From contig NW_026622997.1 in NCBI RefSeq assembly GCF_023065955.2, positions 17,774,001 through 17,838,000 of the forward strand: a stretch of 64,000 bases of DNA, given 5' to 3'. A program made the translations under genes and the position numbers. This document shows positions 12,096 through 22,040 of this stretch, in pieces; the stretch's first letter is position 1, and each line of letters starts with the position of its first letter. The DNA comes from Ursus arctos (lineage: Eukaryota > Chordata > Mammalia > Carnivora > Ursidae). The notes below the pieces were generated by a model. That model did no database searches. It worked only from the letters and a program-made list of their open reading frames with translations, and was not told where the DNA came from.

Positions 12096-12401
12096 AACTG
12101 TTAAAAAATTAAAAAAAAAATCTCCCTAACACAGTACTTGATTCCCTTCTCTAAGAGGGGAAGTATTTAACTCACATGACGTTTCACTTAATCTCTCTCC
12201 AGTTTTCTTGGTTATGCTTTTGGTGATTTTTCTGTTGATTATGTTAATAACTTAAATAGTGCACTTCAACTCCTAACCTTATTTCTCTGTGACTGGCTGA
12301 CCTCTGGTTCTTAGAGTCTAGCTTTTTGTTGATTTGGCATGGAGACTCTGAGAGATGTGTATTGCCATGCTTCCGAACAGCAGGAAGTTAGTATTTGTCT
12401 C
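12096..12401. other. No gene recognised
   Basis: About 300 bases between two SINEs with an A run at its left edge. No landmarks were identified. Confidence 0.4.
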
Positions 12402-12607
12402 TTTTTTAAGATTTTATTTATTTATTTGAGAGAGAGAGAGTGAGAGAGAGCGAGAATGGGCTGGGCGGAGGGGCAGAGGGAAAGGGAGAGGGAGAAGTAG
12501 GCTCCCTGCTGAGCAAGGAGCCCGATGTGGGACTCGATCCCAGGACCCTGAGATCATGACCTGAGCTGAAGGCAGATGCTTAACCCACTAAGCCACCCAG
12601 GCACCCC
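12402..12607 (-). mobile_element. CAN SINE, antisense
   Basis: Full-length antisense copy from TTTTTTAAGATTTTATTT to GCCACCCAGGCACCCC, with a (GA)n tract and GACTCGATCCC. A weak target duplication (gttagtatttgtct / agtaaatacttctt) is visible. Confidence 0.93.
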
Positions 12608-13107
12608 AAGTAAATACTTCTTAAATCAACTTTTGTAGTTTAGAAGAGCTTTAAATTTACAGAAAAATGTAAATGACTTAATCTAGAGAATTCCCATATA
12701 CCCTACACCCAGGTTCCTCTCTTCATATCTAATGTTAATATGGTATACTTGTTACAATTAATGAGCCAATATTGCTATCTTATCATTAACTACAATTCAT
12801 GTGCATTTACTTTTGCCCTAATTCTTTAGTAATATTCTTTAGTTTTACCCTAATGTCCTTTTCCTCTTCTGGAAACCCATCCAGATTAGTGCAGTCAGTG
12901 GTCATGTCTCCGTAGGTGTCTGCTGGCTGTGGCAGGTCCTCAGAATTTCTTTGTTTTTGATGACCTTGACAATTTGAAGGAGACTGACAAGTACAGTTGA
13001 CCCTCGAACAAATCATTCAGGTCTGAACCGTGCAGGTCCACTTACATGTGGATTTTTTTCCGATAAATATGGTACATTACTCTAAACGTATTTTCTCTTA
13101 CATGTGG

Positions 13108-13286
13108 TTTTCTTTTCTTTTCTTTTCTTTCTTTTCTTTTCTTTTCTTTTCTTTTCTTTCTTTCTTTCTTTCTTTCTTTTCTTTTCTTTTCTTTTTTCTC
13201 TTTTCTTTTCTTTTCTTTCTTTCTTTCTTTTCTTTTCTTTTTTCTCTTTTCTTTTCTTTTCTTTTCTTTTCTTTTCTTTTCTTTCT
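13108..13286. repeat. (TTTTC)n / (TTTC)n simple repeat
   Basis: About 180 bases of pure pyrimidine made of TTTTC, TTTC and TTTTTTCTC units. It abuts the 3' tail side of the antisense SINE at 13286, so it probably grew from that SINE's A-rich tail. The Phe/Ser-rich open frames here are artefacts. Confidence 0.95.
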
Positions 13287-13383
13287 TTTTAAAAAATAAG
13301 CTCCATGCCCAACGTGGAGCTTGAACTCATGACCCTGAGATCAGGCATCGCATGCTCTACTGCCTGAGCCAGCTAGGCGTCCC
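13286..13383 (-). mobile_element. Short carnivoran SINE of the 'CCCAACGTGGGGC' type, antisense
   Basis: TTTTTAAAAAATAAG, CATGCCCAACGTGGAGCTTG, AACTCATGACCCTGAGATCA and GCCAGCTAGGCGTCCC match the shorter CAN SINE variant that lacks the long purine-rich block. It is related to the copy at 60993-61103. Confidence 0.85.
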
Positions 13384-13469
13384 TCCTCCTTAACAACATT
13401 TTCTTTTCTCCAGCTTACTTCATTGTAAGAATACAGTATCTAGTACATGTAACATACAAAATATGTGTT

Positions 13470-13666
13470 GGGGCGCCTGGATAGCTCAGTCAAGCATCTG
13501 ACTCTTAATTTCTGCTCAGATCATGATCTCAGGTTGTGAGATCGGGCCCCAAGTCAGGCTCTGCACTCAGCGTGGAGTTTTCTTAAGATTCTCTCTCTCC
13601 CTCTGCCTCTGTCCCTCCCCCAGCTCACACACACTCTCTCAAATATTATAAATAAATAAAATCTTC
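13470..13666 (+). mobile_element. CAN SINE, sense
   Basis: Starts GGGGCGCCTGGATAGCTCAG, continues with GATCATGATCTCAGG and ends AATAAATAAAATCTTC. The 12-base duplication aaaatatgtgtt / aaaatatgtatt lies within MITE sequence, so it inserted after the MITE. Confidence 0.95.
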
Positions 13667-14972
13667 AAAATATGTATTAACTGGTTGTTTATATTATTGA
13701 TAGGGCTTCTGGTCAACAGTAGGCTATTAACACGTAAGTTTTGGGGGAGTCAAAAGCTAGATGCAGACTTTTGTCAGTGCAGGGGATTGGTGTTCCTAAC
13801 CCCCGTATTGTGCAAGGGTCATTTGTAGTGTTAAGGAGACCTTGACAGTTTTAAGAGTTTGAGCAGTTTTGTACAATGTCCTTCAACTGGAATTTGTCTG
13901 ATGTTTCCCTCACGATTAGGCTTGGGGTTATGGGCGTTTGGGTGGAAGACCACGAAGAGAAAGTGCCATTTTCACCACGTCACATAGTGGTACCTACTTT
14001 CAATATGACTTATCCTAGCTGATATTGACCTTGATTACGTAGCTGAGATTTCTGTGTCGGATTTCTAGCTGCACACTTACTCTTTTTCCTTCTTTCCTTA
14101 TTGTCCTGTTTGGAAGGCGGTACTGGGGGCAGCTCGCACTGAAGGAGCAGGAGTTGGGCTCTACCGCCCGTAGGGTGCAGTATTTACATCAATTATTTGA
14201 GGTTTTTTCTTTGTGGGAGATCTGTCTCTTCTTCATTTATTTATCCAATCATTTATTTATTTCAGTATGGACTCGTGGATGTGTATTTTATAATTTGGGC
14301 TATAATCCAATGCGACTTTATTTATTTAGTTTCTCAAATTGCTCCATTTTCGGCCGTTGGGAATCCTTTGAGTTGGCTCCTGCTTCCCTTTGACATACCC
14401 CCTTCATTGTGGATTTTCGGTTGGTTTGGCTTTTGAGCACTTCCTTACTTCCTGGCCTTACAAGATGGTCCAGGCTCATCTTGGATATTTCCTGTCCCAG
14501 TCCTAACATCAACCGTTCTCCAGAGAACCTGGTTCCTTTTTACTGGAGACTGATACTGGAAACCAAGCCAGAGGTACTAACCATGGTGTCGTGACTGGGG
14601 TGTTGTTAGCGTCTAGGCCCCCTCAGCTGACAGAGCAAGGAAATACATGTAGGTATACTAACCTTTCAATACACACAAATCTATAAATATTTCTCTATGT
14701 AACCATCTGTACATTAAGTTAAACATGAACTCATACTGTTGTCTCCAATGCCAATCCATCACCGCAGGGGTCATTCCAGTCTCCTTCCTTTGCTCAACAA
14801 TGAAATCCCATTTCAGCGGTTAGAAATCTGGCCACCACCATCCACCATCCATGTGCTTCATTGTTCAGTTCTAGTACACATGTATAAATTGTTAATCCAT
14901 ATCCCCATGGGGTATAACTTCATGAATTAACCACATACCTTGATCTTGCACAGTTCCTTTTGCTTTATTCTT

Positions 14973-15172
14973 TTCTTCTTTTTAAAGATTTATGTATTTA
15001 TTTATTAGAGAGGTGGGGGAGGGGCAGAGGGTGAGGGAGAGAGAGAATCCTTAAGCAGACTCCCTGCAGAGCATGGAGCTCGACAGGGGACTTGATTCCA
15101 GGACCCTGAGATTATGACCTGAGCCAAAATCAAGAGCAAGCAGCTTAACCGACTGTGTCACCCAGGCGTCCC
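14973..15172 (-). mobile_element. CAN SINE, antisense
   Basis: Antisense landmarks are clear and a 17-base perfect duplication (ccttttgctttattctt) flanks the element. The body is diverged (GACTTGATTCCAGG, GATTATGACC). Confidence 0.94.
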
Positions 15173-15286
15173 CCTTTTGCTTTATTCTTACTGACGCTGT
15201 TTCCTAAGTATCTTATGTTGCCATCTTTCCCTCCGCCACCTTCTTCTGAGAGGGTGTTTCAGATATTTATAACACAATAATGTCAC

Positions 15287-16435
15287 TCTTGGCCCTTGAA
15301 CAACATGGGTTTGAACTGCATAGGTTTGAACGGCTGCCTATATTTTGGATACATGCCCTTTATCACACATGTGTTTTGCAAATATTTTCTCCCAGATTGT
15401 GGCTTGTCTCTTTCAGAGCCTAAGTTTTTAATTTGAACAAAGCACAATTTGTCACTGGCCTCTTTCATGGATTGTGGTTTTGGTATTGTATCTAAAAACT
15501 CACCACCAAATCCAAGATCACCTAGATTTTTCTTCTTTGTTTGCTTCAAGAAATTTTATAGTTTAGTGGTTTACGTTGAGACCTATGACCCACTTTAAGT
15601 TAATTTTTGTGAAAGTTTTAAAGTCTCTAGGTAGTTTTTGTTTGTTTGTTTGTTTTGGGGTTTTTTTGTAGATGGACATTTATTTATTCCAGAACCATGT
15701 GTTGAAGACTTTCTCTATTGAATTGCCTTTGCTCCCTTGTCAAAGATGAGTTGACTATGTTTATGGTTCTTCATTTCTGGGAGAAGGCATTCAGTCTTTC
15801 AACATTAGGTATGTTGCTATGAAGAGTTTAATAGATGCTCCCCATCAACTTGAGGTGATTCTCCCCTTTCCTACTTTGCTGAGTTTTCATCACGAATGGG
15901 TATTGGATCTTGTCAAATGCATTTTCAGAATCAGTTGATATGGTCATATGTTTTTTCTCCTTTAGCTCGTTGATGTGGTGGATTACATTGATTTTTCAAG
16001 GTTGTTGAACCAACCTTGTATACTTGCAATAAATCCCACTTGGTTGTGGTATATAGTTGTATACATCATTGGATTTGATGTATTAATATTTTGTTGAGGA
16101 TTTTTGCATCTATGTTCATGAGAGTTATTAGTCTGTAGTTTTTCTTTCTCATAATACCTTTTATTTGGTTTTGGTATTAGAGCAGTGCTGGCCTCATAGA
16201 ACGAGTGAAGAAGTATGCCTTCTGCTTCTATTTTCTGGATGGGATTGTGGATATTTGGTATAATTTCTTTTTAAAATATTTGGTAGAATAACCAGAAAAC
16301 CATATAAGCCTGGTGCCTTCTGTTTTTGGAAGGTTATTCATTATTGATTCAATTTCTTTAATAGATATAGAGGCATTCGAATATCTATTTCTCTGCATGT
16401 GAATTTTGGCAGTTCTGTTGAAAACTGGACATTTT
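15287..16435 (-). mobile_element. Old L1M ORF2-region fragment, antisense
   Basis: Starts with a short Tigger2-like scrap (CCCTTGAACAACATGGGTTT). It then reads through antisense ORF2 words: TTTTGCAAATATTTTCTCCC, CTTGTCAAAGATGAGTTGAC, GATCTTGTCAAATGCATTTT, AACCAACCTTGTATACTTGC, AATAAATCCCACTTGGTTGT and TTGAGGATTTTTGCATCTAT. Many stops and indels make it a decayed relic. Confidence 0.8.
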
Positions 16436-16639
16436 GTATTGTATACTAGGGACTGTGGTCAATAGGCCTTCAGTGTGAGGACAAATTAATCTGGCTAGCA
16501 TTAATACTAAAAATAAATATGTATTTTAATATACTTATGTATAAAAGCTACAAAATGCAAGCCTTCAAGTATTTCCTATTATCAGTAAAGGGTTTCCTTC
16601 ATCCTGGCAGTCAAAGCCTTCCATATTTTGGCTTCAACC

Positions 16640-16875
16640 TAACTTTTCAATTTTTTTCTTCTAATAATAATGATGTTAACATTTATAGAGTCCCTGCTAT
16701 TTATAAGTGTTTAACCCAACTCACCGCAAGGTATAAATAAGTATGTCCATTTTACAGATGTTAACTCCAGATGCAGAGAAGTGGGAGAACTTGCTCTGGT
16801 CACATAAATCATAAATGATGAAGCCAGGATTGGACCGCTGGTCTATCTGGTTCTGAATCTCATGCTTTTTCTCAC
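16640..16875 (-). mobile_element. MIR, antisense
   Basis: AACATTTATAGAGTCCCTGC, GGTATAAATAAGTATGTCCA, CATTTTACAGATG, GTCACATAAATC and GAAGCCAGGATTGGACC follow the antisense MIR consensus in order. Confidence 0.75.
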
Positions 16876-17621
16876 TAGATTTGAGTGTTTATTGCTTTTA
16901 TCAAGCTCTCTAGTTTACCTGGTCAAATTTGTTGGTTCATCATCCCCCAAACATGCTAATAGCTCTTGTTTTTTGCCTTGGAATTCCTGAGCCACCTCTA
17001 CTGGTAATAGAATAGCCAACTAAAGCATTTTAAGTAATAAAGGCATAATTATTTCACATAACAGAAAATTGGGAGGTGAGCAGTCCCAAAGTTGACAGAG
17101 GGGCTCTGCAACATCACCAGTGACCCAGATTTATTCATCCTTGTACTCTACTACCTTCATTGTCTTGGCGATGCCCCCAATAATGTTCACAAGAGGGCTG
17201 ATTCAGCTTTCAGAATCGTATCTTCATAGGACAGGGATCCTAGCAAGCAAGAAAGGGAGTGGGGCAGACAGCAAGATAATATTTCCCAGAATTGGAGCAA
17301 AACTGTACCCTAAACCCATCCCTAGATCCATCAACTGCAAAGACAACAGGATTACCATAAGACATGACTTATTTTCCAGAATGGGCACCTTGCGGTCCAA
17401 ACATAATCAGGGATCTAGAAGCAATGAAGAAGGGATGAATGACTTTGGAGCCAAACCTCTGGGCTGCCAGACCACCCATCCTTTAATGTCCAGATCAAGC
17501 ACTGTTCCCCGCCCCAATGATCTCTTCTGTCCACCATGCAGCTTGATCTCTCTTTCCACAGGATTCTCACAGGTATCATCTCCCCAGGTGATCAATTTTA
17601 CTGTCTTGTATTATGAGATGT
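16876..17621. other. Unassigned DNA with a 171-codon open frame
   Basis: A + frame opens from 17120 to 17635. The peptide is low in structure, has no recognisable domain and ends in a Phe run encoded by the T tail of the next SINE, so it is not a credible gene. Phrases such as TTATTTCACATAACAG and CCAAAGTTGACAGAGG have the feel of an ancient interspersed repeat, but I could not name it. Confidence 0.4.
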
Positions 17622-17824
17622 CTTTTTTTTTTTAAGATTTAGTTATTATTTGAGAGAGAGAGAGCACAAGCAGGAGGGGCAGAGAGAGAGGGAGAGAGAA
17701 TTTCAAGCAGACTCCACGCTGAGTGCCGAGCCCGTTGCAGGGCTCGATCTCAGGACACTGAGATCATGACTTGAGTGGAAACCAAGAGTTGAACTCTCAA
17801 CTGACTCCACCACCCAGGCGTCCC
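17622..17824 (-). mobile_element. CAN SINE, antisense
   Basis: T run, AAGATTTAGTTATTATTTG, (GA)n, GGGCTCGATCTCAGG and GATCATGACTTGAG, ending CACCCAGGCGTCCC. The target duplication is weak. Confidence 0.92.
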
Positions 17825-18115
17825 ATGAATTATCTTTTTAAGCCTCTATTTATTCTTCAAAAATGTCTTTTAAGTGTCTTGTGAATAGAGGCTGTGTCTT
17901 ATGTACTGCTTTATCTCCAACACATCAAGTGTATGGTAGACACACTAAACATTTGCTGGAGGCACAGAATGTGGTCTGGTCAGCAAAACCGCCTGAGAGC
18001 TACCGTGTGTAGAGTTCCTTATCACTTGGATCTCTAGACTCCTCATCTCTCCTTCTCACATACGTACAAGAAGGGATTTGAGAGCATAAGGAGTTTTGAA
18101 AATGGTCAATGTATA

Positions 18116-18320
18116 GGGGCGCCTGGGTGGCACAGCGGTTAAGCGTCTGCCTTCGGCTCAGGGCGTGATCCCGGTGTTGTGGGATCGAGCCCCACATCAG
18201 GCTCCTCCACTATGAGCCTGCTTCTTCCTCTCCCACTCCCCCTGCTTGTGTTCCCTCTCTCGCTGGCTGTCTCTATCTCTGTCGAATGAATAAATAAAAT
18301 CTTTAAAAAAAAAATAAAAT
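18116..18320 (+). mobile_element. Young bear-type CAN SINE, sense
   Basis: Starts GGGGCGCCTGGGTGGCACAG, with CGGTTAAGCGTCTGCCTTCG, GGGCGTGATCC, CACATCAGGCTCCTCC and CTCGCTGGCTGTCTCTATC, then an A-rich tail. A perfect 18-base duplication gaaaatggtcaatgtata (18098-18115, 18321-18338) and a near-consensus body mark a recent insertion. Confidence 0.97.
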
Positions 18321-18338
18321 GAAAATGGTCAATGTATA

Positions 18339-18940
18339 ATATTGTTTTTGTAATACATGGTATGCCGAACGAGTAACAGTAGACCTTGAAAATAGAGTCC
18401 CATCTTCTGAAGTCAAGAGAAGTCTCATCCATGAGCAAGGTAGTTTAAAAGATTGCGGCTTTGTAATATGGCATCCTTCCCTCTATTGTAAAAGACTTAA
18501 AAAAAAAGAAGAAGAAGAAAGAAAAAAGCGTTTTCCTTTCATCGCTTCCATGGTGTTATTTGTCACATTGAGATAATGATACCAGTTAAGAAGAAATATT
18601 GAGAGTCCAGCAGACCAAGTTGTTGGCTGAAGGGCTATATTTTGGGTATAAACATGCAATTGTGGCTTTTCAAAATTCCAAGCACGCTTGGGTAAGATAG
18701 GCTGAGAGAGCCGCAGGATTATAGGCTGTTTCACAGTGTAGTCAGGGGGAAGGAGGAGGAGGAGAGAGGGAAGACTAGGGCACAGGGCAGAGGATGGTGT
18801 TAAGACGCCCAGCCCACTCCAGGGATCTGAGCAATCTGCTTGGTGTTCATTTCTTGTAAGATCAACCAGGACAGTAACAAATGTTCACTTCCATAAAATG
18901 CGTCGGAATTTTATTTGTCAATCTTAAGGAGAAAAACTAC
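18339..18940. other. Unique DNA, nothing recognised
   Basis: No repeat or exon was identified. A purine-rich stretch lies near 18500-18530. Confidence 0.45.
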
Positions 18941-18944
18941 TTAC

Positions 18945-19060
18945 TACTGCTATAAATCCGGTACTGTGCTGGGTAATTTATACACATCATGCTTCTTTAA
19001 TTCTTCTAACAGCCCCTCAAAATAAGTGTTAGTATCTGCATTGTTCTGGAGAACCTCACG
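18945..19060 (-). mobile_element. MIR-like fragment, antisense
   Basis: ACTGTGCTGGGTAATTTATA, TTCTAACAGCCCCTCAAAAT and AGTATCTGCATTGT follow the antisense MIR order (gtgctaagcac..., ctcacaacaaccc..., actattatc...). It is diverged. Confidence 0.5.
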
Positions 19061-19186
19061 GATTCTAGAACCTGAGTTCTTCCCACCATTTCTCCTAAAG
19101 CACTTGTTCTCCACATTGACTGCACTTAGAATCATCTGGAAGCTTTGAACTCTCTTCACACCCTGGCCGCATCCCAGGTCAGTTTA

Positions 19187-21488
19187 CAAGCATACCTCAT
19201 TCTGTTGTGCTTCACTTTATCGTGCTTTGAAGATACTGTGTCTTTCACAAATTCAAAGTTTGTGGCCTCCCTGTATCCAGCAAGACTATTAGCACCATTT
19301 CCCAACAGCATTTGCTCACTTCATATCTCTGGGTCATGTCTCATGTCTCATGATTATATCCATTATAATGATCTGTGATTAGTAATCTTTGATGTTACTA
19401 TTGTGAGTGTTTCGGGGAGCCACAAAGCACACCCGTGTAAGATGGCAAACTTAATCGACTAATGTTGCGTATGTTCTGACTGCTCCTCTGTTTCCTGCCT
19501 CTCTCCCTCCTCGGGCCTCCCTAGTCCCTGAGACACAACAATATTGAAATGAGGCCAGTTAATAACTGTACATTGGCCTCTAAATGTTTAAACGAAAGGA
19601 AATGTTTCTTCCTTTAAGTCAAAAGCTAGAAATGATTAAGCTCAGCGAGGAAGGCATGTCAAAAGCCAGGATGGGCTGGAAGCCAGGCCTCTTGTGTCAA
19701 GCAGTTAGCCAAGCTGTGAATGCAGAGGAAAGGGTCTTGAAGGAAATTATAAGCACTACTCCAGTGAACACACACATGGTAAGAAAGCAAAACAGCCCTA
19801 CTGTTGATATGGACATGGTCTGAGCGGTCCGGACAGAAGATCAAACCAGCCACAGCATCCCTTAAGCCAAAGTCTAATCCAGAGCCAAGCCCTGATTCTC
19901 TTCAGTTCTGTGAAGGCTGAGAGAGGTGAGGAGGCTGCAGAAGGAAAGTCTGAAGCTGGCAGGGGTTGGTTCATGAGGTTTAAGGAAAGAAAGCATCTCT
20001 AGAACACCAAGTGCAAGGTGACGCAGGAAGTGCTGATGGAGAAGCTGCAGCAAGATCTCCAGAAGATCGAGCTGAGAGAGTTAGTGAAGGTAGCTGCACT
20101 GAACAACAGATTTTCAACGTAGATGACGCAGCCTTCTACTGGAAGAAGACGCCAACGAGGACTTCCGTAGCTGGAGAGGAGACGTCAATGCCTGACTTTC
20201 AAAGGACAGGCTGACTCTCTTGTTACGGGTCAACGCAGCTGCTGACTTGAAGTTGAAGCCAGTGCTCATTCACTATTCCGAAAATCCTCGGGCCCTTAAG
20301 AACGATGCTAGATCTACCCTGCCTGTGCTCTGTAAATGGAACAACAAGGCCTGATGACAGCACATCTATTTACCACATGGTTGACTCTTTTAAGCCCACT
20401 GTTGAGACCTACTGCTCGGGGAAAAAAGATTCCTTTCAAAATATGACTGCTCATCCACAATGCACCTGGTCACCCAAGAGCTCTGATGGAGATGAACACC
20501 GAGATGAATGTTGTTCTCGTGCCTGCTGACACAGCATCCATTCTGCAGCCCACGGATCAAGAGTCATTTCAACCTTCAAGTCTCATTATTTAAGAAATTC
20601 ATTTCATAAGGCTACAGCTGCCATAGACAGCGATTCCTCTGATGGATCTGGGAGAAGTCAATTGAAAACTTTCTGGAAAGCATTCACCATTCTAGATGCC
20701 AGTAAGAGCATTCGTGATTTATGAGAAGAGGTCAAAATATCAACATGAACAGGAGTTTGGAAGAAGTTGATTCCCACCCTCACGGATGACTTTGAGGGTT
20801 TCGGGATGTCAGTGGAGGAAGTGGAAACAGCAAGAGAACTAGAGTCAGAAGTGGAGCCTGGAGATGGGACTGAGCTGCTGCCCTCTCATGATCAAACCTC
20901 ACGAGGAGAAGCTTGTTATGGATGAGCAAAGAAACTGGTTTCCTGAGATGGGAGCTACTCCTGGTGATGATGCCGTGAAGATTGTTGGAATGACGATGAC
21001 GGATTTAGAATAGGACATAAACTCAGTTGATCGAGCAGTGGCAGGGTTTGAGAGAATTGAATCCAATTCTGAAAGAAGTTCTACTCTGGGTAAAATGCTA
21101 TCAAACAGCATCACAAGCTACAGAGAAATCATTCATGAAGGTCTGAGTCAATTGATGAGGCAAACTTCATGATTGTCTTATTTTAAGAACTAGCCACAGC
21201 CACCCCACCTTCAGCAACCAGCACCCTGACCGGTCAGCAGCCAGCAACATGGACGCAAGACCTTCCACCAGCAGAAAGATTGCAACTCGCTGAAAGCACA
21301 GATGATGGTTAGCATTTTTTAGCATCATGCTCTTGCACATTTAATAATCTTCCATAGAGTATAAATGACTTTTCTACGCACTGGGGAACCAAAAAATTCA
21401 TTTGATTCTCTTTATTGTGAAATTTGTTTTATTGGGGGGGGGGAGGCTGTTCTGGAACCGAATCTGCAGTATCTCCAAGGTATGCTTG
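19187..21488 (+). mobile_element. Near-complete Tigger1 DNA transposon (pogo/Tc1-mariner)
   Basis: The left terminus CAAGCATACCTCATTCTG and the right terminus CCAAGGTATGCTTG are inverted terminal repeats of the Tigger1 type. TA lies just outside the left end (19185-19186); the right flank has TG, a probable decayed TA. The length of about 2.3 kb is close to the roughly 2.4 kb family consensus. Internal order is preserved: CATTTGCTCACTTCATATCT, TTGATGTTACTATTGTGAG, CTGAGACACAACAATATTGA, then transposase remnants, then a short 3' region. It inserted into a MER5A-like element, and a bear-type SINE landed 78 bases downstream. Such elements were active in early placental mammals, so an orthologous copy is expected in other eutherians. 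Confidence 0.93.
19573..21312 (+). pseudogene. Tigger1 transposase pseudogene
   Basis: In life this would encode a DDE transposase with an N-terminal psq/CENP-B-type helix-turn-helix DNA-binding region and a DDE integrase-like core. The start codon of the family is TTG here (19573-19575). The N-terminal region around 19610-19740 still reads [15 protein letters not shown] and similar. The first catalytic Asp region, FNVDDAAFYWKK, is intact (Asp codon 20122-20124). The second Asp region reads LIHNAPGH: the codon at 20456-20458 is CAC (His) instead of Asp, and TGA sits four codons upstream at 20444-20446. At least one frameshift separates the two catalytic regions. The reading ends at the family stop position, TAG 21310-21312. 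It is unambiguously dead and shows no sign of domestication. Confidence 0.9.
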
Positions 21489-21565
21489 TGATCAGAACCT
21501 CCGGGTTTGGGACCCAGGGACCCCAAAGATTCCCACGTGTAGAAACCTTTGAGAACCTCTGTCTT

Positions 21566-21772
21566 TTTTTTTTTTTTTTTTAAAGATTTTCTATTCATTT
21601 ATTCGACAGAGATAGAGACAGCCAGTGAGAGAGGGAACACAAGCAGGGAGAGTGGGAGAGGAAGAAGCAGGCTCATAGCGGAGGAGCCTGATGTGGGGCT
21701 CGATCCCACAACGCTGGGATCACGCCCTGAGCCGAAGGCAGACGCTTAACCGCTGTGCCACCCAGGTGCCCC
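21566..21772 (-). mobile_element. Bear-type CAN SINE, antisense
   Basis: Long T run, ATTCGACAGAGATAGAGACA, GCCAGTGAGAGAGGGAACAC, GGGGCTCGATCCCACAACGC and the reverse of AGCGGTTAAGC. The 16-base duplication tgagaacctctgtctt / tgagaacgtctgtctt differs at one base. Confidence 0.95.
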
Positions 21773-21789
21773 TGAGAACGTCTGTCTTA

Positions 21790-22040
21790 AGAGACTGGCT
21801 TATTCAAAAGAGGTACAGAAATGTTAGAATTAGGATTTACTAATTTTAAGTTTATTAACATGAGTGTGGGGTGGTGAGTAAAACAGCGTTCCGAGGTTTA
21901 TCTTGTCGTTTGCTCATAGGAGGTCTTGGGAAGTCATGGAAAAAAAAAGTGTTCCATCAGGGGAAAAATAGAGAACAGCACGATGATCATCTGTGACCCC
22001 TTTGCAACTCGATCCAATCTCAACCCAGTCTAAATTTGCG
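21790..22040. other. No gene recognised
   Basis: Short unique stretch between the SINE and the old L1. Confidence 0.4.

Larger units (their letters stand above)
12994..13826 (+). mobile_element. Pogo-type MITE (Tigger2-like), TA-flanked, carrying two SINEs
   Basis: The left end CAGTTGACCCTCGAACAA and right end GTGCAAGGGTCATTTG are inverted copies of one terminal repeat, each flanked by TA (12992-12993, 13827-13828). Internal words (AATAACATTTTC-like, ATTGTAAGAATACAGTATCT, CAACAGTAGGCTATTAACA, GGGGGAGTCAAAAGCTAGA) match a Tigger2/Tigger2a-like non-autonomous element as I recall it. It has no coding capacity. About 480 bases of its length come from a (TTTTC)n tract, a short SINE and a CAN SINE inserted within it. 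The family name is less certain than the class. Confidence 0.75.
12615..14935 (-). mobile_element. Old L1M 3' region, antisense, interrupted by a MITE
   Basis: The segments 12615-12993 and 13827-14935 join into one antisense L1M 3' region. TTTTTGATGACCTTGACAAT and GAAGGAGAC lie on the left; AAGGAGACCTTGACAG and GGAATTTGTCTGATGTTTCC lie on the right. Further words (ATATGACTTATCCTAGCTGA, CAGTATGGACTCGTGGATG, TTTGACATACCCCCTTCATT, CAGCTGACAGAGCAAGGAAA) follow in order. Many substitutions indicate great age. Confidence 0.7.
19095..21565 (+). mobile_element. MER5A-like hAT relic, split by Tigger1
   Basis: The left arm (19095-19184; CACATTGACTGCACTTAGAA, TCATCTGGAAGC) and the right arm (21489-21565; CTCCGGGTTTGGGACCCAGG, CCCCAAAGATTCCCACGTG, TTTGAGAACCTCTG) read as the two parts of one MER5A-type non-autonomous hAT element. 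Removing 19187-21488 brings them together. The identification rests on the typical 'catcagaatcacctgga...tttgagaacc' layout. Confidence 0.6.

Noticed and set aside
17120..17635. 171-codon + open frame
   Set aside because: No domain, ends in the T run of a SINE, and the surrounding text looks like an old repeat.
19584..20529. Possible domesticated transposase gene
   Set aside because: Start codon lost, frameshift, in-frame stop and a missing catalytic Asp, with both terminal repeats still present: an ordinary dead transposon.
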